Below are positions 1 to 6,755 of a stretch of DNA of 13,265 nt, piece by piece. The translations under genes and the position numbers were made by a program. How positions within the stretch are numbered: the stretch's first letter is position 1; the number at the start of each line of letters is the position of its first letter. The notes under the pieces were generated by a model that saw nothing but the letters and a program-made list of their open reading frames with translations, did no database searches and was not told the origin of the DNA. Origin of the DNA: Bacteroidota bacterium (GTDB lineage Bacteria > Bacteroidota > Bacteroidia > Bacteroidales > UBA4417); the NCBI GenBank assembly GCA_020048595.1, contig JAIFMH010000223.1, forward strand, positions 1-13,265, written 5' to 3'.

Positions 1-1
1 G

Positions 2-163
2 ATGATGGCGATTGTGATGAATGCAGTTGGCTTACCACTCGAAGGTATCGGTTTAATACTGGCTGTTGACCGAATACTGGATATGTTCCGCACTGTAGTA
101 AATGTGTATGGCGATACCTGCGGTGCTGTGGTTGTGGCCAGGTCGGAAGGCGAAACGTTCTGA
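2..163 (+). CDS. Dicarboxylate/amino acid:cation symporter (DAACS family), C-terminal fragment
   Basis: Only the last 53 codons are inside the window; the gene begins upstream of base 1. The reading frame from base 2 gives a peptide with the conserved end of the DAACS (GltP/DctA/GltT-like) family: a hydrophobic stretch with GLPLEGIGLILAVDRILDMF, then RTVVNVYGDTCGA and VVVARSEGE before a TGA stop. In this family the D-RT-NV-GD block lies in the last transmembrane helix and helps bind the substrate amino or carboxyl groups and cations. The protein would be an inner-membrane carrier that takes up glutamate, aspartate or C4-dicarboxylates with Na+ or H+. Substrate cannot be decided from this fragment. 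The methionines at the start of the visible piece are internal residues, not the start codon. Family assignment is firm; no symbol is given because members differ in substrate. Confidence 0.88.
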   Translation: MMAIVMNAVGLPLEGIGLILAVDRILDMFRTVVNVYGDTCGAVVVARSEGETF

Positions 164-412
164 TCGTCTTTACTCAGCCTGAAAATAAACTGCAATGCCG
201 GTGAACATGGGAATAAAAAGTCCATTTGCCTGCTAAAAAATCCATTTCATTTTTTTGAAATTTTCCGGCATTGCTGCTTTGTAAAATATATTCAGGCAAT
301 ATTTCTTTTAACAAATTTTATTTCAAGTATTTGACCAGAAAACAGGTTGAACGTTATCTACATTAAATGTCACCGGTTTAGTATTATTCACTATAACTAT
401 CGACATATACCT

Positions 413-420
413 TACCTTTG
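413..420 (+). promoter_or_regulatory. Putative Bacteroidota -7 promoter box for the phosphofructokinase gene
   Basis: TACCTTTG matches the Bacteroidota -7 consensus TAnnTTTG exactly and ends 23 nt before the first ATG of the phosphofructokinase gene. This would give a leader of about 15-20 nt to the 444 start, or about 40 nt to the 465 start. I see no clear -33 TTTG at the expected spacing, so this is a sequence match only. Confidence 0.5.
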
Positions 421-443
421 CGATATTATTAAAACAAATAACG

Positions 444-1484
444 ATGACACTTTCGACCCGTGGAATGAAGATTGGAATACTTACCGCCGGTGGCGATTGT
501 CCCGGAATTAACGCAGCCATACGTGGTGTAGGAAAAACAGCTATAACTGAATATGGGATGAAAGTAATAGGAATTTCTTCGGGATTCCGCGGACTGATAG
601 ATAAAGAATACGTGGAACTTGAAGAAACTCAGCTTTCGGGAATGCTGACACTTGGAGGAACAATACTGGGAACTTCACGTGACAAACCGTTTAAAAACGA
701 TCCAATTACCGGAGAAAACATGTCGAAGATCATCAAGAAAAATTATAAAGAAATTGGTCTTGATGCATTGGTTGTAATAGGCGGAAACGGCACTCAGAAA
801 ACTGCTGCAAAGCTTGCTGCCGAAGGATTAAATATAATCGGCCTTCCCAAAACTATTGATAATGACGTTTACGGCACGGATGTTACTTTCGGGTTCGATA
901 CCGCAGTAAATATTGCTACCGAAGCTATTGACAGGCTGCATTCAACCGCCAACTCTCACAAACGTATCATGGTTATTGAGCTGATGGGACACAATGCAGG
1001 ATGGCTAACCTTATACTCAGGCGTTGCAGGTGGCGGTGATGTAATTTTAATACCGGAAATCCCTTATGATATGGATATTGTTGCCCGCTACCTCGAAAAA
1101 AGGGCAAAAAACAAGAAACCGTATTCCATTGTAGTAGTGGCCGAAGGAATTGCTAAACCAAAAGGAACCTCAGCAGCTTCGTTCGTTTCGCAATCCATTA
1201 AAGAAAAAACCGGGCTCGAAACCCGGGAAACCATTCTCGGATATGTACAACGAGGCGGCTCGCCAACTCCAATGGATCGCATTCTGGCTACCCGTTACGG
1301 TGCCCATGCCGTTGAACTTATTGCCGAAGGGAAATTCGGTGTAATGGTCTGTAAAGATGGCGAAACTGTTAGTTCAGTTCCTCTCGAACAGGTAGGAGGA
1401 AAACTTAAACTCGTTCCTTTTGACCACCCTATTGTTAAAAAATCAAGAAAAATGGGGATATGTTTCGGGGACAGGAAAGTCTAA
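444..1484 (+). CDS. pfkA: 6-phosphofructokinase, mixed-substrate (group III) type
   Basis: Phosphorylates fructose 6-phosphate to fructose 1,6-bisphosphate in cytoplasmic glycolysis. The 346-residue protein (usual length for short PFKs) has the nucleotide-binding start GILTAGGDCPGINAAIRG (11-28), GGNGT (113-117), the catalytic PKTIDND (135-141, with D139 as general base), TFGFDTA (148-154), MGHNAGW (181-187) and GYVQRGGSP (267-275). The donor is unclear. G116 corresponds to E. coli Gly104, typical of ATP enzymes, whereas K136 corresponds to position 124, where lysine is typical of pyrophosphate enzymes. N115 replaces the usual aspartate of GGDG. Overall pattern fits the mixed-substrate PFK family, which contains mainly PPi-dependent enzymes and some ATP enzymes. 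The first ATG at 444 adds MTLSTRG; the ATG at 465 (MKIGILTAGG) resembles the usual family N-terminus and may be the true start. Monocistronic by context, with a TAnnTTTG box upstream and repeats downstream. Confidence 0.95.
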   Translation: MTLSTRGMKIGILTAGGDCPGINAAIRGVGKTAITEYGMKVIGISSGFRGLIDKEYVELEETQLSGMLTLGGTILGTSRDKPFKNDPITGENMSKIIKKNYKEIGLDALVVIGGNGTQKTAAKLAAEGLNIIGLPKTIDNDVYGTDVTFGFDTAVNIATEAIDRLHSTANSHKRIMVIELMGHNAGWLTLYSGVAGGGDVILIPEIPYDMDIVARYLEKRAKNKKPYSIVVVAEGIAKPKGTSAASFVSQSIKEKTGLETRETILGYVQRGGSPTPMDRILATRYGAHAVELIAEGKFGVMVCKDGETVSSVPLEQVGGKLKLVPFDHPIVKKSRKMGICFGDRKV

Positions 1485-1487
1485 GAG

Positions 1488-1561
1488 TTTCTGGTTTCAC
1501 GGGCACTGAGCGGAGAAGTGCTGATTTCTAGTTTCACAAACACTGAGAGTCGAAGTGCCGG
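1488..1561. repeat. Two degenerate 37-nt direct repeats carrying a CACTGAG...GAAGTG REP-like core
   Basis: Units at 1488-1524 and 1525-1561 abut directly, starting 3 nt after the pfkA stop codon. They match at 28 of 37 positions, and a partial third copy (TTTCTGGT) starts at 1562. Each begins TTTCT(G/A)GTTTCAC and contains CACTGAG followed by GAAGTG, which can form a small stem (GCACT 1503-1507 with AGTGC 1517-1521 in unit 1). Each core looks like CACTGAGCGGAGTCGAAGTG with a different 3-nt deletion: TCG missing in unit 1, CGG missing in unit 2. From memory, this core resembles a widespread intergenic REP-like sequence in Bacteroidota; I cannot check copy number here. Confidence 0.7.
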
Positions 1562-1572
1562 TTTCTGGTATC

Positions 1573-1617
1573 CCCATTTTCATGTTTCCCATTTTGCTAT
1601 TTCCCATTTCTTCCTCA
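1573..1617. repeat. 15-nt tandem repeat, about three degenerate copies (CCCATTTT...TTT)
   Basis: CCCATTT recurs exactly every 15 nt, at 1573, 1588 and 1603. The first two units (CCCATTTTCATGTTT and CCCATTTTGCTATTT) match at 12 of 15 positions, and the third decays after CCCATTT. The repeat directly follows the 37-nt repeats and fills the rest of the pfkA to peptidase gap up to the peptidase promoter. I see no coding potential in it. Confidence 0.6.
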
Positions 1618-1633
1618 TAGCAGATAATATGTT

Positions 1634-1641
1634 TACTTTTG
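1634..1641 (+). promoter_or_regulatory. Putative Bacteroidota -7 promoter box for the M14 peptidase gene
   Basis: TACTTTTG is an exact TAnnTTTG match ending 20 nt before the peptidase ATG at 1661. It implies a short leader of about 13-16 nt and transcription independent of pfkA. No convincing -33 element was identified. Confidence 0.5.
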
Positions 1642-1660
1642 CGCCTTAATTATTTCCAGC

Positions 1661-3442
1661 ATGAAATTCCTCGTTTTCGCATTTATCCTTCTTTGCCTTT
1701 CATCAAATATTAAAGCCCAGGATCCTGCATTTCAAACGTTTTATGAGAAATCGCTTTTCATGGAAACACCGCGGTATGCCGAAACTATTGAATTTTGCAG
1801 GAAACTCGATCAGGCTTCTCCTATATTGAAGTATGCAACTTTCGGGAAAAGCCCGCAAGGACGTGATCTACCACTTTTGATTGCTGACAAAAACAGCAAT
1901 TTTACACCCGAAGCTGTTCGTAAAAGCGGGAATGCCGTCATTTTGATTGAAGCGTGTATCCATGCCGGTGAAAGCGATGGGAAAGATGCAGGGCTGATGC
2001 TGCTGCGCGATATCGCAATCTACAAAAAGAACCTGCCTCTTTTGGATCATGTCACCATACTTTTTATTCCCATTTTTAATACTGACGGGCATGAGCGTTT
2101 CGGACCCTACAACCGCATCAACCAGAACGGACCCAAAGAAATGGGTTGGCGTACCACAGCTCAGAACCTGAATCTGAACCGCGATTTTTTAAAAGCGGAT
2201 GCTCCTGAAATGAAGGCCTGGCTTAGCTTATACAATGCATGGCTACCCGAATTCTTTGTTGATTGCCATGTTACTGACGGAGCTGATTTTCAATATACCA
2301 TGACGTACGCGCTCGAAACCAAAGGCAATATGGAAAAGGATCTTTCGGCATGGACCACTGATGTTTGTGAATCTTACCTGGTAAGTGAAATGAAAAAATC
2401 AGGATACCCGGTTTTCCCCTATGTACAGTTCCGCAACTGGCACGACCCGCGCAGCGGATTAACTCTCGGTGTGGCACCACCCATGCTTTCGCAGGGGTAC
2501 ACCGCAGTTCAAAACCGTCCCGGATTACTTATCGAAACACATATGCTGAAACCTTATAAAGCAAGGGTTACAAGCACATACAACATGCTTGAGCATACGA
2601 TGGAATTACTCAATAAGGAATACAAAACACTGCAAACACTTATCAAAAAAGCAGATGAGTTTACATCAGGTGAAACATTCCGAAAAGAACCATTTCCTGT
2701 TAATTTCTCCGAATCCTATGCCGACAGCACAAAAATTGAATTCCTGGGATTCGAATATACCATTGATACGAGTGACTTAACAGGTGGGCTCTGGTTTAAA
2801 TATGACAACCAGAAGCCAACAATCTGGCAACTAACCATGTTCCCGAATTGCACAGCTGACAAGTTTGTTAGCTTGCCGGAAGCCTATCTTATTCCGCCGC
2901 AATGTACTGCAATTATTGAGGGATTGAAGCTCCACGCAATAAAAATAACTCCTTTGCAAAAAGAAATTACCCTTGAAGTAAAATCAAGCCGGTTCCGTAA
3001 TGTGAACTGGCAGAAACGGCCTTACGAAGGACATCACAAGCTTACGTACGAACTTTCTGATTCAATTGAACAACGTACTTTCCCGTCAGGTACTCTGTTG
3101 GTTGATATGAACCAGCGAACAGCAAGAGTCATAGCACATTTGCTTGAACCGGCTTCGCCTGACTCATACGCAGCATGGGGTTTTTTCGATGGCTATATGG
3201 AACAGAAGGAATATTCCGAATCGTATGTTATGGAAACGATGGCGCGGGAAATGTTACGGAATAATCCGGCTTTAAAAACAGAATTTAATCAGAAAAAAAA
3301 TTCAGATAAAGCTTTTGCATCCGATCCTGATGCTATGCTGAATTGGTTTTACAGCAAAAGTCAGTACTGGGATAGTAATTTTAATTTGTATCCTGTTGTA
3401 CGTATCCTAAAGAAGAGTGAACTGGATAAGATCACACGCTGA
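1661..3442 (+). CDS. Secreted M14-family zinc carboxypeptidase
   Basis: A 593-residue exported metallopeptidase-like protein. Residues 1-20 form a signal peptide (basic MK, hydrophobic FLVFAFILLCL, cleavage near IKAQ). The M14 domain spans about 45-315. Zinc ligands are H101 and E104 in HAGES and H203 in DCHVTDG. R174 in NLNRDF is a likely substrate-carboxylate or oxyanion residue, and E292 in LLIETHML is the likely catalytic glutamate. All expected catalytic elements are present, so the enzyme is probably active. The remaining 270 or so residues have no motif I recognise and may be a beta-rich accessory region. There is no T9SS tail and no lipobox, so a periplasmic location is most likely. 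M14 enzymes remove C-terminal residues from peptides or act on peptidoglycan peptides; the substrate is not evident. Monocistronic with its own promoter box, converging on the ogt gene. Confidence 0.9.
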   Translation: MKFLVFAFILLCLSSNIKAQDPAFQTFYEKSLFMETPRYAETIEFCRKLDQASPILKYATFGKSPQGRDLPLLIADKNSNFTPEAVRKSGNAVILIEACIHAGESDGKDAGLMLLRDIAIYKKNLPLLDHVTILFIPIFNTDGHERFGPYNRINQNGPKEMGWRTTAQNLNLNRDFLKADAPEMKAWLSLYNAWLPEFFVDCHVTDGADFQYTMTYALETKGNMEKDLSAWTTDVCESYLVSEMKKSGYPVFPYVQFRNWHDPRSGLTLGVAPPMLSQGYTAVQNRPGLLIETHMLKPYKARVTSTYNMLEHTMELLNKEYKTLQTLIKKADEFTSGETFRKEPFPVNFSESYADSTKIEFLGFEYTIDTSDLTGGLWFKYDNQKPTIWQLTMFPNCTADKFVSLPEAYLIPPQCTAIIEGLKLHAIKITPLQKEITLEVKSSRFRNVNWQKRPYEGHHKLTYELSDSIEQRTFPSGTLLVDMNQRTARVIAHLLEPASPDSYAAWGFFDGYMEQKEYSESYVMETMAREMLRNNPALKTEFNQKKNSDKAFASDPDAMLNWFYSKSQYWDSNFNLYPVVRILKKSELDKITR

Positions 3443-3519
3443 TGGATATTGATTTATAAAAAAATCAGAACATACCGGTTGAACTACAGATAAATCCTGA
3501 ACTGAACATTTTCTTGTAA

Positions 3520-4005
3520 TTACAGCCCTGCGAACAATCCTGGTATCCTATCTCCCATTTCCAGCTTTAACAGAATTTCCTTCCGCCATAAGCCTCCGCC
3601 ATATCCTGTTAGTTTGCCGTTACTGCCAATAACACGGTGGCATGGAACAACAATATTGATTTTATTTTTTCCATTGGCATTTCCAACAGCACGGGTATTG
3701 GTTTCGCTGCCGGTCATTCGCGCCAGGTCGAGATAACTTATTGTTTTCCCATAAGGGATAAGCTGGAGTTTCTTCCATACTATGATTTGGAAGTCAGTTC
3801 CTACCGGATCAAGTTTTAAATCGAATGTTTTCCGCTTTGCTGTAAAGTACTCAATTAACTGGTTTACACATTCCTGCAAACTAGTCGGAACAGGTGTTTG
3901 TTCACTTTCTGTATCCAGAAAAAGTATGGAACGAATTCCGTTTTCAGACCCGGATATTTCAATACTTCCAACCGGTGAGTGTATACATGCTGATTCTAGG
4001 TTCAT
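3520..4005 (-). CDS. ogt: Methylated-DNA--[protein]-cysteine S-methyltransferase (O6-alkylguanine-DNA alkyltransferase)
   Basis: A suicide DNA-repair protein that transfers alkyl groups from O6-alkylguanine (and O4-alkylthymine) to its own cysteine. The 161-residue protein has the acceptor motif VVPCHRVIG with C122, a following GYGGGLWRKEILLKLE (134-149), and the DNA-binding region YGKTISYLDLARMTGSETNTRAVGNA (85-110) with R105 of RAVG as the probable base-flipping arginine. The N-terminal 70 residues match the short ribonuclease-like domain. There is no AdaA-type regulator domain, so it is the stand-alone Ogt type. The sequence after RAVGNA reads NGKNKINIV instead of the common xxNPxxxxV, a modest deviation. 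It lies 47 nt downstream of the phosphoesterase gene on the same strand and may be cotranscribed with it. It converges on the M14 gene across 77 nt holding only a weak AT hairpin (TGATTT 3450-3455 / AAATCA 3462-3467). Confidence 0.95.
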   Translation of the reverse strand: MNLESACIHSPVGSIEISGSENGIRSILFLDTESEQTPVPTSLQECVNQLIEYFTAKRKTFDLKLDPVGTDFQIIVWKKLQLIPYGKTISYLDLARMTGSETNTRAVGNANGKNKINIVVPCHRVIGSNGKLTGYGGGLWRKEILLKLEMGDRIPGLFAGL

Positions 4006-4052
4006 TGCGGAATATTTGCACTTATTTGTCAGTAAAATTTAAAAAATTTCGT

Positions 4053-5207
4053 TTAATCAAACGTAATATAAATATCAACAATTTCGGGCCTGTTACCTGT
4101 ACGAACCGGTGGTCCCCAACCACCATAACCACTCGAAACATAAAAATGTGCATTTCCTTTCTGTTTATAGCCCCAACTAATTTCATATATTGCCTTTGTA
4201 ATATAATTGAATGGCCACAATTGTCCGTGGTGGGTATGTCCCGATAATTGAAAATCAACACCGGCATCGGCAACCTGCTGGAGGTTAAATGGCTGATGAT
4301 CCATCATAATAACAGGAAATGTGAGATCAACACCTTCCAATACTTCATCCAGAGTCTTCCGTTCCTTTGCACTGAAGCGTTTCGAATCGCGATCGTTGCG
4401 ACCGGCAAGGTAAAAACTTTCATTTATTTTGACCGCAGTATCACGTATCATCCGTATTCCATGATCAGTCAGATATTTCACAGCGGCTTCAGCACCGCCA
4501 ATGTATTCATGATTTCCGGTGATGGCAAAAACACCAAGCGGAGCTTTAAGCTTTATCAATGATTCCCCTAAATCATTGGAAATTACAGGAGCTAAATCTT
4601 CATCAACAATGTCTCCTGCCAAAAGAATAATATCGGCATTACGTTCATTCAACATTTTAACCAGCTTCGCAGTTCGCCGGGGCCCAACTAATGTTCCCAT
4701 ATGAATATCCGATGCAGCGGCAATATGAAGGGTTTTCATTTGTCCGGCTTTTTTATCAATCCGGATGTCAATTCTTTTCACACGTGGAGTTAGTGCATTT
4801 ATATGTCCGGCCAGAACAACAATTCCAGCTATTCCGGTAACTGCAATAAACAAATATTTTTTAATCTGTACATAATTTTCTGTTAGAAAAGCAGGATGTG
4901 GCAGAAAGAACAGAACAAGTCTGATTATATCTACAACTATAACAGCCATAAGCAGATATACCATAAAAGCCAGCCAGAAAGAACCGACAAATGTAAAAAA
5001 GCTGCTTACAGGCGAAATCCAGATACGCTCAACGAAACGACCAATAATGTATGACGCACTTAAAAACAGAAATATCCACGGGAAAATTTTCCTGAAAATT
5101 ATCCCTTGTGGTAACGCTTGCATACCACGGGCATAGATATAATAGTTTACGAGACTATAAATCAGTATTACTATACTGAAAAAAATAAGAAATTGATAGG
5201 ACTTCAT
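4053..5207 (-). CDS. Membrane-anchored calcineurin-like metallophosphoesterase (YaeI-like)
   Basis: A 384-residue protein with an N-terminal membrane part and a phosphoesterase domain. Hydrophobic segments lie at about 5-25, 40-57, 72-103 (long, perhaps two helices) and 118-137. The catalytic domain from about 158 carries every metallophosphoesterase block: D167 and H169 (SDIHMG), GDIVDED with D199, GNHE with N232 and H233, H304 (MMDHQPF), and GHTHHGQ with H324 and H326, then YVSSGYGGWGPPVRTG. These residues bind two metal ions, so the enzyme is predicted active. Relatives of this arrangement include E. coli YaeI, a phosphodiesterase of lipid A precursors, but the substrate here cannot be inferred from sequence alone. 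It is the first gene of a probable two-gene unit with ogt. A near-match to the -7 box (TTAATTTG, minus strand, 5249-5242) lies about 35 nt upstream. Confidence 0.92.
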   Translation of the reverse strand: MKSYQFLIFFSIVILIYSLVNYYIYARGMQALPQGIIFRKIFPWIFLFLSASYIIGRFVERIWISPVSSFFTFVGSFWLAFMVYLLMAVIVVDIIRLVLFFLPHPAFLTENYVQIKKYLFIAVTGIAGIVVLAGHINALTPRVKRIDIRIDKKAGQMKTLHIAAASDIHMGTLVGPRRTAKLVKMLNERNADIILLAGDIVDEDLAPVISNDLGESLIKLKAPLGVFAITGNHEYIGGAEAAVKYLTDHGIRMIRDTAVKINESFYLAGRNDRDSKRFSAKERKTLDEVLEGVDLTFPVIMMDHQPFNLQQVADAGVDFQLSGHTHHGQLWPFNYITKAIYEISWGYKQKGNAHFYVSSGYGGWGPPVRTGNRPEIVDIYITFD

Positions 5208-5324
5208 GATTGAATGACTCTTTTAAACAATAAATACGAGGCAAATTAACGTTAAAAATTACTAATAATAGATAACTGTATACGGGTATATTTGTTCAAC
5301 CCCTTTTAATTGCTCCGGAATTTG

Positions 5325-5332
5325 TAAATTTG
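5325..5332 (+). promoter_or_regulatory. Putative Bacteroidota -7 promoter box for the T9SS cargo gene
   Basis: TAAATTTG is an exact TAnnTTTG match 102 nt before the ATG at 5435. A second exact match, TATATTTG, lies at 5287-5294. Either would leave a leader of about 95-135 nt that contains the inverted repeats at 5348-5417. No -33 element was found at the consensus spacing for either, so the choice between them is open. Confidence 0.45.
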
Positions 5333-5347
5333 CACCTTTCAAACTAG

Positions 5348-5417
5348 CCTGAATGGCATAACTGAGAGATAATATATTGTTAATCAATATCCTATCTCAC
5401 TATATTAACATTTCAGG
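5348..5417 (+). promoter_or_regulatory. Possible structured 5' leader (nested inverted repeats) upstream of the T9SS cargo gene
   Basis: An outer pair, CCTGAATG (5348-5355) with CA-T-TTCAGG (5409-5417, one bulged T), encloses an inner hairpin. The inner stem is TGAG (5363-5366) / CTCA (5396-5399), ATA (5369-5371) / TAT (5393-5395) and ATATTG (5374-5379) / CAATAT (5385-5390), with a 5-nt loop TTAAT. The element would be transcribed from the TAAATTTG box and ends 17 nt before the start codon. It matches no riboswitch that I recognise. Confidence 0.4.
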
Positions 5418-5434
5418 ATTTACATTTAATTTGT

Positions 5435-6616
5435 ATGATGCGGAAATTCTCAATTGCTATCCTGTTCTTCCTGGCGACCTCTGTGGCTGTTAAAGCCCAG
5501 CAGGTAATTTATTCCCAAACTTTTGAAGATACGGCCAACCTGTTTCAGGACTATGTACTTTTAAATATAGATAAAGCCGATCCGACAGGAACTGATTGGG
5601 ACACACTTCAGAGCGTTCCCTGGTTTGTAAATTTTGCCGGTTTTGGAGCTAATCATGCTGCCATAGCAACATCAAATTATTCAGGCGATACAGCAGCCGA
5701 CGACTGGTTTGTAACACCACCTATCCGAATCGGGAAAGCATCCCGGTTATCGTGGAACAGTTTGTCACTAACAAGCGGCAAAGCTGACACTTACCAGGTT
5801 TATATTTCTACAACTGAGCAATCAGTTACAGGTTGTCTTTTTAACGGGGCAGCAGGATCATATATTTCTGACAACTCCGCAGCTTTCACCTCAAATACTT
5901 TAAACCTGGCTGAAGCCGGATATGCCGATCAAATTGTATTCATCGGTTTCAGGCTGAATACCAAATCAGGAGGCGACAAACTTGCTATTGACGATTTATT
6001 GGTTACTGAAGACTCCACTCATTTTGTAGCACTTACATTTACAGTTAATATGATAGGATATATTGCCGACACACTTTTCAATCCAAGAACAGATACAGTT
6101 GATATTGCAGGAACTTTCAACAATTTTGACGGCACAAAACATATTTTATCCCTGGTTCCCGGTTCCGACTCTACAACTTACTCAATTACCATTCCGGGAT
6201 TCCTGGATGGAGACCAACTGGAATTCAAATTTCGGATAAACAGTTCATGGAACGATACATCTGTTGAATTCCCATTTAATCAACCCAACAGAGTATGGGA
6301 AGTTAAACCTTACAGTTACACATATATCTGCTATTATAATGATCGGGAGGCTACCTTTGGAGTACCCGAGAACAAACTGATGGATGAGGTAAATGTGTTT
6401 CCTAATCCAGCTCAAAACAATGTTTTGGTAGGGATTCCACCGAGCATCAGGAAAATAATGATTGTAAGTCTCACGGGCAGCAAAGTACTCGAACGTGAAA
6501 CTAAATCAAGTAATGTTGTTAACATGGATGTGAGTTCACTGTCAAAAGGAACTTATCTCTTGTTATTTTACACAAACCAGGGTTTTGCAGGAAGCAAAAA
6601 ACTGATTAAGAACTAA
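5435..6616 (+). CDS. T9SS cargo protein: choice-of-anchor J-like domain, E-set-like domain and type A sorting domain
   Basis: A 393-residue exported protein. Residues 1-21 are a signal peptide ending VKA before QQ. Residues 24-192 resemble the cleaved-adhesin / choice-of-anchor J beta-sandwich: an opening YSQTFED, then DWFVTPPIRIG and LAIDDLLVTE at the end. Residues 198-303 contain FTVNM and DTVDIAGTFNNFDG followed by LEFKFRINSSWND, which resembles the E-set or starch-binding-like modules often found in Bacteroidota surface proteins. Residues 319-393 (VNVFPNPAQNNVLV to GTYLLLFYTNQGFAGSKKLIKN) form a T9SS type A sorting domain, which directs passage through the outer membrane and attachment or release at the surface. 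No catalytic residues are evident, so it is probably an adhesin or binding protein. Two adjacent ATGs (5435 and 5438) could each start translation. Preceded by a leader of about 100 nt with inverted repeats. Confidence 0.87.
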   Translation: MMRKFSIAILFFLATSVAVKAQQVIYSQTFEDTANLFQDYVLLNIDKADPTGTDWDTLQSVPWFVNFAGFGANHAAIATSNYSGDTAADDWFVTPPIRIGKASRLSWNSLSLTSGKADTYQVYISTTEQSVTGCLFNGAAGSYISDNSAAFTSNTLNLAEAGYADQIVFIGFRLNTKSGGDKLAIDDLLVTEDSTHFVALTFTVNMIGYIADTLFNPRTDTVDIAGTFNNFDGTKHILSLVPGSDSTTYSITIPGFLDGDQLEFKFRINSSWNDTSVEFPFNQPNRVWEVKPYSYTYICYYNDREATFGVPENKLMDEVNVFPNPAQNNVLVGIPPSIRKIMIVSLTGSKVLERETKSSNVVNMDVSSLSKGTYLLLFYTNQGFAGSKKLIKN

Positions 6617-6755
6617 TTGAATTTTTAAACCATTCTTCCATAGATTCATTTTTTTTGTAAGGCAGGAACTAATAATTGTATTCCCTGATTTTAAGCCTTT
6701 TCATTGAATCCATGTTCATTTAAAGCGTCAACCATAAAATTTCAACACGCATCCC

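Noticed and set aside
1488..1561. CRISPR array (37-nt repeats)
   Set aside because: The units touch each other with no spacers, are only 28/37 identical, and no cas genes are nearby.
3450..3467. Terminator between the M14 peptidase and ogt genes
   Set aside because: The only inverted repeat is a 6-bp AT-rich stem (TGATTT/AAATCA), too weak to call as a terminator.
4050..4063. Small hairpin CGTTT/AAACG at the end of the phosphoesterase gene
   Set aside because: Only 5 bp with a 4-nt loop and partly inside the coding end; too weak to call as an attenuator before ogt.
3894..4247. 117-codon open frame on the plus strand across the ogt/phosphoesterase junction
   Set aside because: Antisense to two clear enzymes, composition is unlike a protein, and no motif is visible.
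6639..6714. Inverted repeat in the gap before the PurF-like gene (CATAGATTCA / TGAATCCATG)
   Set aside because: One mismatch and a 56-nt loop in AT-rich DNA; not convincing beyond chance.
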